From positions 1 through 34,133 of the forward strand of contig PKTZ01000090.1 of NCBI GenBank assembly GCA_002868925.1: 34,133 nt of DNA. The letters are read 5' to 3'. The notes beneath the pieces are model-generated. The model was not told the DNA's origin. It worked only from the letters and a program-made list of their open reading frames with translations, and did no database searches. The DNA comes from Desulfuromonas sp. (GTDB taxonomy: Bacteria; Desulfobacterota; Desulfuromonadia; Desulfuromonadales; UBA2294). A program made the position numbers and the translations under genes. The stretch's first letter is position 1, and each line of letters begins with the position of its first letter. Of this stretch, positions 8,471 through 15,546 are shown piece by piece.

Positions 8471-9187
8471 ATGACCGATCTCTTCATAGCCGACGCCCAC
8501 CTGCGCAATCCGGAAGATGAAAACTACCGGAAAATGCTCGCCTTTCTCGACCAGTGGCAGGGGAAAGTGCGTACCCTTTACCTGCTCGGCGATATCTTCC
8601 ATTTCTGGATCGGTCGTCGCTTTGCCGACTTCCCGCGTTACCAGCCGCTGCTCGACCGGTTAAAATCGCTGCGGACAGCCGGCACCGATATCGTCTACGT
8701 CGAGGGGAACCACGACTTCTGCCTCGCTCCCTACTTCGCCGATCAACTCGGCTGCACCGTCCTGCCGGACGGCGGCGAGGTCGAGATAGACGGAACAAAG
8801 GTCTTTCTTACCCACGGCGACCAGGTCAATCCGGAAGATATCGGCTATCACAAGCTGCGCCGCTTCCTGCGCGGGCGGTTCATCCGTTTCGTCGGCCGCA
8901 CCGCCAGCCCCGACCTGCTCTGGCATATCGCCAACTGGGGTTCACATAAAAGCGCCGCAAGCCGCGAGGGGAAAAGCATGCGCCGGGCACCACGTGACCT
9001 GCTCTTCGCCTACGGTGAGCCACACTTCGCCGCCGGTTGCCGGATCATGATCTCCGGCCACTACCATCAACCGATTTTCGAACAGAACGGCGATCGAACC
9101 CTGATCGCAGTCGGCGACTGGATCACCCAGTACTCGTACGCCGTCTATGATAACGGGGAGTTCCGCCTCGAAACCTTCGAAGGCTAG
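8471..9187 (+). CDS. lpxH: UDP-2,3-diacylglucosamine diphosphatase (LpxH family)
   Basis: Calcineurin-like metallophosphoesterase, 238 residues, typical of LpxH, which hydrolyses UDP-2,3-diacylglucosamine to lipid X at the cytoplasmic face of the inner membrane (lipid A pathway). Metal-ligand motifs in order: ADAH (Asp8, His10), LGDIFHFW (Asp41), EGNHD (Asn80, His81), LTHGD (His115), and SGHYHQP near residue 196. The central segment with LRRFLRGRFIRF is the helical cap that holds the acyl chains. It is the main sequence-level sign of a lipopolysaccharide-making, Gram-negative organism here. It stands alone between two minus-strand groups; its stop TAG shares four bases (CTAG, 9184-9187) with the stop of the convergent BrkB-family gene. 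Confidence 0.88.
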   Translation: MTDLFIADAHLRNPEDENYRKMLAFLDQWQGKVRTLYLLGDIFHFWIGRRFADFPRYQPLLDRLKSLRTAGTDIVYVEGNHDFCLAPYFADQLGCTVLPDGGEVEIDGTKVFLTHGDQVNPEDIGYHKLRRFLRGRFIRFVGRTASPDLLWHIANWGSHKSAASREGKSMRRAPRDLLFAYGEPHFAAGCRIMISGHYHQPIFEQNGDRTLIAVGDWITQYSYAVYDNGEFRLETFEG

Positions 9188-10521
9188 TCGACCATCCGTT
9201 TCGCCAGATCCTGCAGTGAGAGCTGCTGCAGCTCCATCGCCTCGGCCCGCGTCATTGTCTCGGACAGTCCGCCGATCAGCTGCCAGTCGATCATGCCGTC
9301 ATCGTCTTGCCCGGTCGGCAACTCACCACGCAACTCCCGTAGCACCTCGGCCACGAACATCCGGTCCGGCGATCGGGCCGGCTGGTAGCCCTGCTCACCG
9401 TCATCCCGTTCTACCAAAACCAGTAGATGCGCTTTGATCAACTGGTCGATGAATTCACGCACCTGCATTTCCGACAGATCGAGCCGGTCGGCAATCTCAT
9501 AACGATCGATCGGTTCGTCGCCACGGCAAAACAGCCGCACCGTTGCCAGCAGCACCGCCATCGCTCCGAAATCGCTCTGGTGCAGGAACGTCCGCTTGTT
9601 GCGGATCTCCCGCCCAATATGTTCCAGATTCTGGGCAGCGTAGCTCACTTCGACCCCGAGCAGAACAATAATCCAGGAGATATAGAGCCAGACCATGAAG
9701 ACCGGCAGTGCGGCCATGGTCCCGTAGATGGCATTGTAGCGGGCGACCCCGACTTGCAGGCCGACATAACCGAGCTGGCTGAGTTGCCACAGGGTTCCGC
9801 CAAAGATGCCACCGATCAGAGCCGGCCGGAGCTTAACCCGGGTGTTCGGCATGAACAGCAAAAGGAAGGTAAAAGCGATCCACATGGCGATGTAAGGCAG
9901 GACCTTGAACGAAAAGGCAATGAAACTGCCGACCAGTTGCGTCCCCTCCAGCCCCTGAATGATGGTCATCGTTTCCAGGGTTGCGGTCATCGAAATTGCC
10001 GCGACAATCATCAACGGGCCGAAGGCGAGAACCGAAAAATAATCGGAGAAACGGCGGATAAGGGAGCGGGTCTCACCGACATGCCAAATGTGATTAAAGG
10101 AGCGCTCGATATTCGACAACAGGGCCAGCACCGAAACCAGCAGCATCATCAGACCGAAGGTCCCGAGCCGGGCGACGCTGGTGTTGTCGATATATTGAAA
10201 AATCTTGCTGACCACCGCCTCGGAACCGACCGCTAGGTTCTCCATAATAAGCGGCTCGAGCTGGTTCTGCACGCCGAGCCCCTTGAGGATGGCGAAAGCG
10301 AAGGCGAGTAGCGGCACGATCGACAGCAGGGTGGCGTAGGTCAACGCCGAGGCGCGCAGCAGGCAATTGTCTCGGCTGAATCCCCGAAACACCACCGTCC
10401 CCACCTGCAGCAACCAGATCCCGAATCGACGTGGAGCCGGCATGGCTTTGGTGTTCTCATCCCAGAGCCGGCCAACGAAGTAGCCGCTGATTTTACCGTT
10501 CGGCTTCCGCTTTTGCGTCAT
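9184..10521 (-). CDS. YihY/BrkB family inner-membrane protein
   Basis: A 445-residue membrane protein of the YihY/BrkB family, once called ribonuclease BN, a name now considered wrong. The core (residues about 45-300) has six helices. It starts with FSRDNCLLRASALTYATLLSIVPLLAF and ends with AALPVFMVWLYISWIIVLLGVEVSYA, both family hallmarks. The C-terminal part of about 130 residues is cytoplasmic and winged-helix-like (EPIDRYEIADRLDLSEMQVREFIDQL), an extension known in some members. It begins 3 nt after the second M16 gene and so belongs to that operon. A role in envelope integrity or transport is only suggested by family literature; substrate unknown. Confidence 0.9.
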   Translation of the reverse strand: MTQKRKPNGKISGYFVGRLWDENTKAMPAPRRFGIWLLQVGTVVFRGFSRDNCLLRASALTYATLLSIVPLLAFAFAILKGLGVQNQLEPLIMENLAVGSEAVVSKIFQYIDNTSVARLGTFGLMMLLVSVLALLSNIERSFNHIWHVGETRSLIRRFSDYFSVLAFGPLMIVAAISMTATLETMTIIQGLEGTQLVGSFIAFSFKVLPYIAMWIAFTFLLLFMPNTRVKLRPALIGGIFGGTLWQLSQLGYVGLQVGVARYNAIYGTMAALPVFMVWLYISWIIVLLGVEVSYAAQNLEHIGREIRNKRTFLHQSDFGAMAVLLATVRLFCRGDEPIDRYEIADRLDLSEMQVREFIDQLIKAHLLVLVERDDGEQGYQPARSPDRMFVAEVLRELRGELPTGQDDDGMIDWQLIGGLSETMTRAEAMELQQLSLQDLAKRMVD

Positions 10522-10524
10522 CGG

Positions 10525-11967
10525 TTACTTCCCCGCTTCTTTCGCGCCGTCAGTCAACGGAACCTCGAAAACCGGCAGCCCGAGAGAATAGAAGTTCTTC
10601 TCGACCTCGTCGGCACATCCAACGACAACAACCGACAGTTTATCCGGATGCAGATAGGTCTGGGCCGCCCGTTGGATATCCCCCGGGGTCAAGGCCGAAA
10701 CCCGTTCGCGGTAATTGCGCAGGTAATCGTCCGGGTAATCGAAGAAATCGAGCCGCACCTGCTGGTTCAGCACCTGGTGGCTATTGGCGAAGGCGAAAAC
10801 GAAGGAGTTGATCAGGCTCTCCTTGGCCAGCGTCAGTTCCTCACCACTCACCTCTTCGTCGCGGATACGACCGAATTCATCGAGCATCAGGCTGGTCACC
10901 TCCCAGGTGCTTGCACACTTGGTCTCGCTGCCGGCGATAAAACTGCCCGGCAGACGACGCCCGACCTGGAAGTATGAGTAGACCGAGTAGGCGAGGCCGC
11001 GATTGGAACGGATCTCGCGCATCAGGCGCGAGTTGAAGCCGCCGCCACCGAGGATGAAATTCATCACCCGAACCGCCTGCAGGTCGGGATTATCCTTGTC
11101 GATCCCGAGATGACCGAGCCGGATCGTCGCCTGCGGGATATCCTTGTCCGCGAACCAGACTCCGGCATCCTGTTCCAGGGGAAGATCGGGCAGCGGCTGG
11201 GGGTGGTAGTCGGCCGCCGGCCAGTCCTCGAACAGCCGATTGAGATCGGCCAGCAGCCTCTCCCGATCGAAATCGCCGCTGATCGCCAGCCAGAGATTGT
11301 CCGGCACGAAGTGCTGCCGATGAAAGTTGAGGAGATCTTCGCGGCTGATCGCGGAAACCGTCTCTACCGTCGGCGTGCGGCCGAGGGGATGCTCGCCGTA
11401 TACCGCCTTGTTGAGCGTCCGACCGGCAATACTTCCGGGATTGTCGTTCTGTCGTCTGATCCCTTCGATACTCTGCCGACGCAACAGTTCAAGCCGGTCA
11501 CTGTCGAAGCGGGGACGGCGCAGCACGTCGTCAAGGATATTCAGCGCCCGACCATAATCCTCCTTTAATACCGAGAGATTGATCGTCGTCGCGTAGGATC
11601 CACTGCTGACGCTGAAATCGATCGCCAGCGACTCGAGGTACTCCTCGAACGCTTTCGGATCGAGCTCACCGGCGCCACCGTTTTCGAGCAGGGAAGCGAA
11701 CAAAGAACACCTCCCCTCGATCTCGGGCGGATCGGCGATCGAGCCGGCACCGATCATCGCCGTTACCTCGACCAGCGGCAGTTCCGGATCTTCGAGCAGG
11801 TAGACCCGGATACCGTTGGCAAGCCGGACCGGCTCGACCTCTGGAACCTCGAACGTAAGAGGCGCAAAAGTCAGATCATCCGGCCTGACTCCACTTGAAC
11901 GGATAAGGCTGCAGGAAGAGATAAAGAAAGGAATCAGCCCAAGCAGGAAGATAGGAATAAATTTCAT
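10525..11967 (-). CDS. M16-family peptidase-like lipoprotein, catalytic motif lost
   Basis: A 480-residue M16 (pitrilysin) family protein. The N-terminus is a lipoprotein signal with lipobox ISSC (Cys at residue 19) followed by Ser, which predicts outer-membrane anchoring. The place of the zinc motif HxxEH is occupied by CSLFASLLENGG, so it cannot bind zinc in the usual way. The C-terminal half keeps RSNRGLAYSVYSYF, the substrate-binding Arg/Tyr region of M16. Such degenerate subunits pair with an active one, as in mitochondrial processing peptidase and many bacterial M16 pairs. Its ATG at 11967 overlaps the stop of the active subunit (TGATG); a GTG at 11970 is the alternative start. The active partner is directly upstream. 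Confidence 0.88.
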   Translation of the reverse strand: MKFIPIFLLGLIPFFISSCSLIRSSGVRPDDLTFAPLTFEVPEVEPVRLANGIRVYLLEDPELPLVEVTAMIGAGSIADPPEIEGRCSLFASLLENGGAGELDPKAFEEYLESLAIDFSVSSGSYATTINLSVLKEDYGRALNILDDVLRRPRFDSDRLELLRRQSIEGIRRQNDNPGSIAGRTLNKAVYGEHPLGRTPTVETVSAISREDLLNFHRQHFVPDNLWLAISGDFDRERLLADLNRLFEDWPAADYHPQPLPDLPLEQDAGVWFADKDIPQATIRLGHLGIDKDNPDLQAVRVMNFILGGGGFNSRLMREIRSNRGLAYSVYSYFQVGRRLPGSFIAGSETKCASTWEVTSLMLDEFGRIRDEEVSGEELTLAKESLINSFVFAFANSHQVLNQQVRLDFFDYPDDYLRNYRERVSALTPGDIQRAAQTYLHPDKLSVVVVGCADEVEKNFYSLGLPVFEVPLTDGAKEAGK

Positions 11968-13460
11968 CACTCTGTCTCCTCCTTGCTCAGGACGACCACC
12001 GTCCGATTCGTCGGTGAAAAGTAGCGCGCTGCCACCTGCTGGACCTCCTCGGCGGTGATACCGCTGACGACCCGGTCATATTCGACCAGGTAGCGCCAGT
12101 CGCCGGCGATCGACTGGTAGTAGGCGAGTTGACGGGCCAGGCCGCCGTTGCTCCTCAAATGGCGCAACTGGTCGGTGCGCAGCCGCTTGCGGACCCGGTC
12201 GAGTTCTTCTTTTTCCACCGGAGCGGATGCCAGCCGCTCGAGCTCGACATATATCGCCTGTTCGACCTCTTCCACCGTGTGCGGAAAACGGGGAGCTGCG
12301 CTGACCACGAACAAGTTCGGGTAGCGGGAGCCGGGAGCGCCATAGGTGCCGACCGAAACGGCCAACTGCTGTTCGATCACCAGCGACCGGTAAAGACGGG
12401 AGGTCGGCCCGTCGCTGAGCAGCATGTCGATCAGGTCAAAGACATAATCTTCCCGACTCGGCAGGGTCGGTTTGTGGTAGGCGATCGCCATTTGCGGCTC
12501 GGCGTCAAAATCGATCCGGATCTGCTTCTCCCCCTTCTGTTCCGGTTCGACCGCCGCCACCGGCGGCACCGGAGTGCCGCTATCGATGTCGCCGAAATAA
12601 CGATCGATCATGGCAACCGCCTGCTCGAAGTCGACATCACCGACCAGGCAGATCACGGTGTTGATCGGCGCGTAGTAGCGCTGCAGGAAATCGCGGGTCT
12701 CGGCCAGCGTCAGGTTGGAGATATCGGAATCCCAGCCGATGATCGGGTTGCGGTAGGGATGCAGGGTGAAGGCGTTGGCGACCAGGTTCTCGTAGAGCAT
12801 GCCGGAAGGCTTGCTCTCGTATGAGCGGCGGCGCTCTTCCATGATCACGTCCCGCTCGGTATAGAATTCGCGCAGCACCGGGTTCTTCATCCGGTCCGAT
12901 TCGATCGCTGCCCAGAGCTCGAGCTTGTTGGCCGGCAGATTGATCAGGTAGGTCGTCTGATCCTTGCTGGTGAAAGCGTTGTAACCGGTTCCACCGTTCT
13001 CCGAGTAGATGCGCGAGAATTCGTCCTTGACGACGTATTTCTTATGCTCCTGCTGCAACGCGGCCAACTGTTTCTCCAGCTCGGCAAGTTGTGCCGCGTC
13101 GGCATCCGGATCGAGGCGTAGCCAGTCGATTTGACTCCCGACCTGTTCGATCTGTTCAAGCAGCGGCTTCTCGGCGGCGTAGTCGGTGGTGCCGAGGGTC
13201 TTCGTCCCCTTGAACAGCATATGCTCGAGTAGGTGGGCCGCCCCGCGGGTCTGGCTGGTCTCGTGTACCGAGCCGACACCGAGGGTGATGTATGCCGAGA
13301 AGATCGGGGCATTATGGCGTTCGACGACCAACAGCTTCATGCCGTTAGCGAAAATGTGTTCCTTCACCTTCTCTTCCAGCTTCGTCGCCGTGGCAAGAGC
13401 CGGCAGTAAAATCAGGACAAACAGGAGAACTGAAAATTTGCAGCGTAGTTTCATATCCAT
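11967..13460 (-). CDS. M16-family zinc metallopeptidase, active subunit
   Basis: A periplasmic zinc protease of about 497 residues. Signal peptide 1-25 (VLLFVLILLPALATA). The inverted zinc motif HLLEH is at residues 76-80 and a Glu-rich segment supplying the third ligand (EFYTERDVIMEERR) begins near residue 198. Between them lies a Gln/Glu/Ala-rich, probably coiled-coil insertion (about 100-145), then the family segment ENGGTGYNAFTSKD. Starts at 13460 or 13454 (both ATG) are possible; an in-frame TTG at 13469 has no ribosome site. It forms a tight operon with the degenerate M16 lipoprotein and the BrkB-family gene, and is divergent from the S4 gene. Likely degrades or processes peptides in the periplasm; substrate unknown. 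Confidence 0.92.
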   Translation of the reverse strand: MDMKLRCKFSVLLFVLILLPALATATKLEEKVKEHIFANGMKLLVVERHNAPIFSAYITLGVGSVHETSQTRGAAHLLEHMLFKGTKTLGTTDYAAEKPLLEQIEQVGSQIDWLRLDPDADAAQLAELEKQLAALQQEHKKYVVKDEFSRIYSENGGTGYNAFTSKDQTTYLINLPANKLELWAAIESDRMKNPVLREFYTERDVIMEERRRSYESKPSGMLYENLVANAFTLHPYRNPIIGWDSDISNLTLAETRDFLQRYYAPINTVICLVGDVDFEQAVAMIDRYFGDIDSGTPVPPVAAVEPEQKGEKQIRIDFDAEPQMAIAYHKPTLPSREDYVFDLIDMLLSDGPTSRLYRSLVIEQQLAVSVGTYGAPGSRYPNLFVVSAAPRFPHTVEEVEQAIYVELERLASAPVEKEELDRVRKRLRTDQLRHLRSNGGLARQLAYYQSIAGDWRYLVEYDRVVSGITAEEVQQVAARYFSPTNRTVVVLSKEETE

Positions 13461-13619
13461 TCCGGTCAATAAATTATTGGAAACAGTCTGTTTTTACCAT
13501 CTTGAAAAAATATACACCATCGATCAAGGATGGTCGAGAAGAAGGAGGAAGGAAATGATCGTGCATCACCGGGCCGTTTTCGTTTATAGTGGCGGGCAAA
13601 CGTCACCGAGGAAGCGATC

Positions 13620-13829
13620 ATGCAGCAATTTGACCTGGAAGACCACGAATATATCGAACTTTGCAATCTGCTCAAGCTGGTCGGCATCACCGGCAGCGGC
13701 GGCATGGCGAAAATGCTGATCGCCGACGGTCAGGTGACGGTCGATGGCGAGATCGAGCTGCGCAAGCGGTGCAAGATACGGAGCGGCCAGGTCGTGTCCT
13801 GCATGGAAGAGACGATCGAGGTGGTCTGA
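13620..13829 (+). CDS. small S4-domain RNA-binding protein (YbcJ-like)
   Basis: A 69-residue protein consisting of a single S4 RNA-binding fold: YIELCNLLKLVGITGSGGMAKMLIADGQVTVDGEIELRKRCKIRSGQVV, split here by nothing, has the alphaL-type S4 pattern of two short helices followed by G-x-V-x-V-N/D-G and a basic strand. GAGGA lies 7-8 nt before the ATG. YbcJ-type proteins probably bind structured RNA, perhaps ribosomal, but targets are not established. It is the only plus-strand gene between 9187 and 14991. Its TGA stop abuts the stop of the convergent DUF3820-like gene, together reading TGATCA (13827-13832). Confidence 0.88.
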   Translation: MQQFDLEDHEYIELCNLLKLVGITGSGGMAKMLIADGQVTVDGEIELRKRCKIRSGQVVSCMEETIEVV

Positions 13830-14057
13830 TCACCGCCCCCGTAGCGGGTCAAACAGGTACTCGAGGCCGTTGACCTTGATCTCGTACACGGTCCGCAGCA
13901 TATCTCCAAGCTTCCCGTCCGGGAACCCCTCTCGCGCCATCCAGACCACATAAGGCTCCGGAAGATCGACCAGCAGCATGCCGGCATGCTTACCGTACGG
14001 CATCCGCATGCGGGCTAGATCCAGAAGTTTTTGATGATCGTAAAGTTGTGCTGTCAC
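13830..14057 (-). CDS. DUF3820-family small protein
   Basis: A 75-residue protein with the DUF3820 pattern: MPYGKHAGMLLVDLPEPYVV, then WMAREGFPDGKLGDML and a C-terminal YEIKVNGLEYLFDPLR. Pfam names this family a putative quorum-sensing-regulated virulence factor after a Pseudomonas structure, but the biochemical role is not known and that title should not be transferred. The start is GTG at 14057, supported by GGGGA about 4 nt upstream; no ATG fits. It follows the YceH-like gene by 27 nt on the same strand and is probably co-transcribed with it. Confidence 0.82.
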   Translation of the reverse strand: MTAQLYDHQKLLDLARMRMPYGKHAGMLLVDLPEPYVVWMAREGFPDGKLGDMLRTVYEIKVNGLEYLFDPLRGR

Positions 14058-14084
14058 AGATTCCCCGGAAACTACGCGTCCTGC

Positions 14085-14726
14085 CTATTCAAACTGCTTG
14101 CGAAACTCTTCGAATTCCGCCTTCAAGGCGGCGACCTCTTCCTCCAGCTTGCGGATCCGCTCGTCCTCGGCGGCAACCTTCATCCGGGCCGCTTCCGGCG
14201 ACGGAGTAGTGTCCGTTTCCGATATCTCCGGTTCACCGGCAAAAAGGTGAGCATAGCGCTGCTCCTTGCGCCCGACCTGCCGCGGCAGCTTGGCCACCAA
14301 CGGAGCGTCCAGTTCCATCAGCTCGACCAAAACCTCTTCGACGGCAGCCAGGTCGGCGAAAGACCGCATCCGTTCACAACGGGTACGTAACTCGCCGAGA
14401 GTCTGCGGACCTCGCACGAACAGCTCGCACAGAATCGCCAGCTGTTCCGGCTCCAGATACAGCTTCTCGGCCATGGTGTGCCGGTACTTCGGCACCCGAC
14501 TCCCCTCGCCGGCTGCCTGCATTGCCAGCCCCTTGATGCGGAGCCGGTCGAGCGCTTTAACGACATCGGTTTCGTCCAGCTCGAGGACCGGATCGCGGTT
14601 CGATTTCTGGTTGCAGGCGTTGGCCAGGCCGTTCAGGGAGAGCGGATAAACGTCCGGGGTGGTCATCTCTTTTTCGATCAGGCAGCCCAGCACGCGGATT
14701 TCGGTTACGGTCAGTTCGGTTTCCAT
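14085..14726 (-). CDS. YceH family protein (DUF480)
   Basis: A 213-residue YceH/DUF480 protein: two winged-helix domains in tandem with a coiled-coil tail. The N-terminus LTVTEIRVLGCLIEKEMTTPDVYPLSLNGL... carries the family's ExRVLGCLIEKE and NACNQKSNRDPV signatures; the second domain includes QLAILCELFVRGPQTLGELR and RYAHLFAG. Residues about 180-213 form a Glu/Lys-rich coiled coil (KLEEEVAALKAEFEEFRKQFE). AAGGAG lies 6-7 nt before the ATG. Crystal structures of the family show winged-helix folds, suggesting nucleic-acid binding, but function is unknown. It heads a small minus-strand group with the DUF3820-like gene. Confidence 0.92.
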   Translation of the reverse strand: METELTVTEIRVLGCLIEKEMTTPDVYPLSLNGLANACNQKSNRDPVLELDETDVVKALDRLRIKGLAMQAAGEGSRVPKYRHTMAEKLYLEPEQLAILCELFVRGPQTLGELRTRCERMRSFADLAAVEEVLVELMELDAPLVAKLPRQVGRKEQRYAHLFAGEPEISETDTTPSPEAARMKVAAEDERIRKLEEEVAALKAEFEEFRKQFE

Positions 14727-14990
14727 CGGCGCTCCTTTGTTGTGTGTCGTCCGATTTTATCGGAACCTTTTACATCGTTCAAGATTGGAAACAGACCGGT
14801 AAACAAAAAACAGCAAACAACGAGGCCAACAATAATATTTCCAACTATTTTTCGGCCACTTACAAGCGTAACAGGTGTATAATGACAATGAAATGTAACC
14901 GGCTTTCGTTTTTGCTGGATACACCCCCCTCCCCCGCGATCCTCCGCTACAAAAATCCAGAGAAAGCCATTCATCGAAAGGAGTCGACCC

Positions 14991-15182
14991 ATGGGACGCA
15001 AAATCATCGAATGCAACGCACCTCTATCGCCGGGCGGTTCAATCTGTCATGAAACCCTCACCGCCAACACGGAAGAAGAACTGCTTGAAATAGCCGGACG
15101 ACATGCCATCAATGTGCATGGACTTTCCAACACCGAAGGGCTGCGTGATCAGCTCCGTGGCATGATCAAAGATGCCCGTTAG
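14991..15182 (+). CDS. small DUF1059-like protein
   Basis: A 63-residue protein beginning MGRKIIECN and containing CHETLTANTEEELLEIAGRHA, INVHGL and a C-terminal LRDQLRGMIKDAR. The layout (short beta strand with Cys, T-x-E-E-E-L, A-x-H-A, V-H-G, charged terminal helix) resembles the DUF1059 family of small cytoplasmic proteins of unknown function. AAAGGAG lies about 8 nt before the ATG. A TATAAT at 14878-14883 could be a -10 element but has no clear -35. The following 160 nt before the next gene contain that gene's promoter. Assignment rests on pattern memory, so moderate confidence in family and high in being a gene. Confidence 0.72.
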   Translation: MGRKIIECNAPLSPGGSICHETLTANTEEELLEIAGRHAINVHGLSNTEGLRDQLRGMIKDAR

Positions 15183-15280
15183 TTTTGAATGGGCACATGT
15201 GCGGCAGGATACGGGTCACTTTTTGAGAGGTGGCTCGTTTTTTGTGTACTGGAGAAAGAATGAAATGGATTAATCATGCC

Positions 15281-15310
15281 TTGGTCTATTCAGTAAAACT
15301 ACTGTATAAT
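15281..15310 (+). promoter_or_regulatory. sigma-70-type promoter of the small gene at 15343
   Basis: TTGGTC (15281-15286) and a perfect TATAAT (15305-15310) are 18 nt apart, about 33 nt before the ATG at 15343. The mRNA leader would be about 25 nt and contains only the ribosome site AGGAGG. Confidence 0.6.
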
Positions 15311-15342
15311 TCTGGAATTAAACAAGACAGGAGGCAAACAAC

Positions 15343-15531
15343 ATGAGCGAGCTGATACCGGATGGAGACGATCTGCGCAAGGCGGTGAAATGGGTGTCCG
15401 GCGAACTGCAAAGCAATCCCGAGCAGCCGTTGCAGCCGCTGGTGCAGAAGGCGATCTTCACTTACGACCTTTCCCCGAAGGACGGGGATTTCTTAACCAG
15501 GTTTTTCCGGGAAAGCCGCCAGGAAGCATAA
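15343..15531 (+). CDS. small hypothetical protein
   Basis: A 62-residue acidic soluble protein (MSELIPDGDDLRKAVKWVSG at the start; PLVQKAIFTYDLSPKDGDFL and FFRESRQ near the end). No signal peptide, membrane helix or known motif. Evidence that it is real: strong ribosome site AGGAGG about 8 nt before ATG, a good promoter just upstream, and codon use like its neighbours. I recall similar short proteins starting with this pattern in Geobacter-type genomes, but cannot assign a function. It is convergent with hrpB, 15 nt apart. Confidence 0.7.
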   Translation: MSELIPDGDDLRKAVKWVSGELQSNPEQPLQPLVQKAIFTYDLSPKDGDFLTRFFRESRQEA

Positions 15532-15546
15532 GTTTGCTTACTTTGA

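Noticed and set aside
14878-14883. TATAAT upstream of the DUF1059-like gene as a full promoter
   Set aside because: No -35 element at an acceptable distance; recorded only as a possible -10.
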